Source: DUOX01 sp050944015
GTDB lineage: Bacteria; Bacillota; Clostridia; Oscillospirales; Oscillospiraceae
DNA: 5,779 nucleotides
NCBI GenBank assembly: GCA_050944015.1
Contig: JBMNQG010000078.1
Span: 1-5,779 of the forward strand
Direction: 5' to 3'
A program made the position numbers and the translations under genes. Shown here in pieces: positions 5,710 through 5,779 of this stretch. Position 1 is the stretch's first letter; every line of letters begins with the position of its first letter. The notes below the pieces were generated by a model, which saw only the letters and a list, made by a program, of their open reading frames with translations, made no database searches and was not told the origin of the DNA.

Positions 5710-5743
5710 GGGCAAAAACCCTGCTTAAACCTTTATTTTTGCC
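5709..5743 (+). terminator. Hairpin after the operon, possible terminator
   Basis: GGCAAAAA (5711-5718) pairs perfectly with TTTTTGCC (5736-5743) around a 17-base loop. A competing small hairpin, AGGG/CCCT (5709-5712 and 5719-5722), sits inside it. The hairpin begins one base after the stop codon. The run of T lies inside the 3' arm, not after it, so it is not a canonical intrinsic terminator and could instead protect the 3' end. Confidence 0.35.
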
Positions 5744-5779
5744 TCTCCTATTTTTGCCGCTTTTAGCCCTATTTTTGCC
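5734..5779 (+). repeat. Three copies of TATTTTTGCC at the window edge
   Basis: TATTTTTGCC occurs at 5734-5743, 5749-5758 and 5770-5779. Starts are 15 and 21 bases apart. The last two copies share CCTATTTTTGCC. A related inverted form, GGCCAAAAATA, overlaps the stop codon of the ATPase gene (5698-5708). The array reaches the window end and may continue. The uneven spacing argues against CRISPR or a simple tandem repeat. It might be protein-binding sites or degenerate low-complexity DNA. Confidence 0.45.

Overview
The window looks like chromosome from a moderately GC-rich member of the Bacillota, most likely class Clostridia. The evidence is strong AGGAGG-type Shine-Dalgarno sites, TTGAAA/TATTAT-type promoters, a tRNA-Arg with an encoded CCA end, a YtxH-like small protein, and a YmdB/YhaO/YhaN-like gene set. 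No transposase, integrase, phage gene or CRISPR array is visible. All family assignments come from reading motifs, not from a database search.

Left part (1-1434, minus strand). This side carries small genes. Reading in the direction of transcription (right to left) they are: a 56-aa YtxH-like membrane protein (1264-1434); a tRNA-Arg(ACG) with a near-consensus promoter and an intrinsic terminator (1041-1208); a 57-aa acidic/basic orphan protein (778-951); a 29-aa Cys/Arg/Phe-rich micro-ORF behind a consensus Shine-Dalgarno site (530-619); and a zinc-ribbon/transmembrane protein that runs off the left edge and is split by a one-base frameshift (1-346).

Middle (1435-1834). About 400 bp separates the two divergent transcription units. 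It holds a perfect 9-bp dyad, a second hairpin and a plausible forward promoter, but no convincing gene.

Right part (1835-5709, plus strand). Three closely packed genes form a probable operon. The first is a YmdB/TIGR00282-type metallophosphodiesterase. The second is an Mre11/SbcD-like (YhaO-like) metallophosphoesterase. The third overlaps it by 4 bases and is an SbcC/Rad50-like (YhaN-like) ATPase of only 655 aa. The ATPase has two predicted membrane helices between its two coiled-coil arms and no CxxC zinc hook. The last two products probably form a nuclease-ATPase complex for DNA-end or structure processing, possibly tethered to the membrane. The YmdB-like enzyme, known in Bacillus as a cyclic-nucleotide phosphodiesterase affecting RNA and developmental choices, shares the transcript but has no obvious shared substrate. 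The window ends in a small array of a T-rich 10-mer next to the operon's stop codon.
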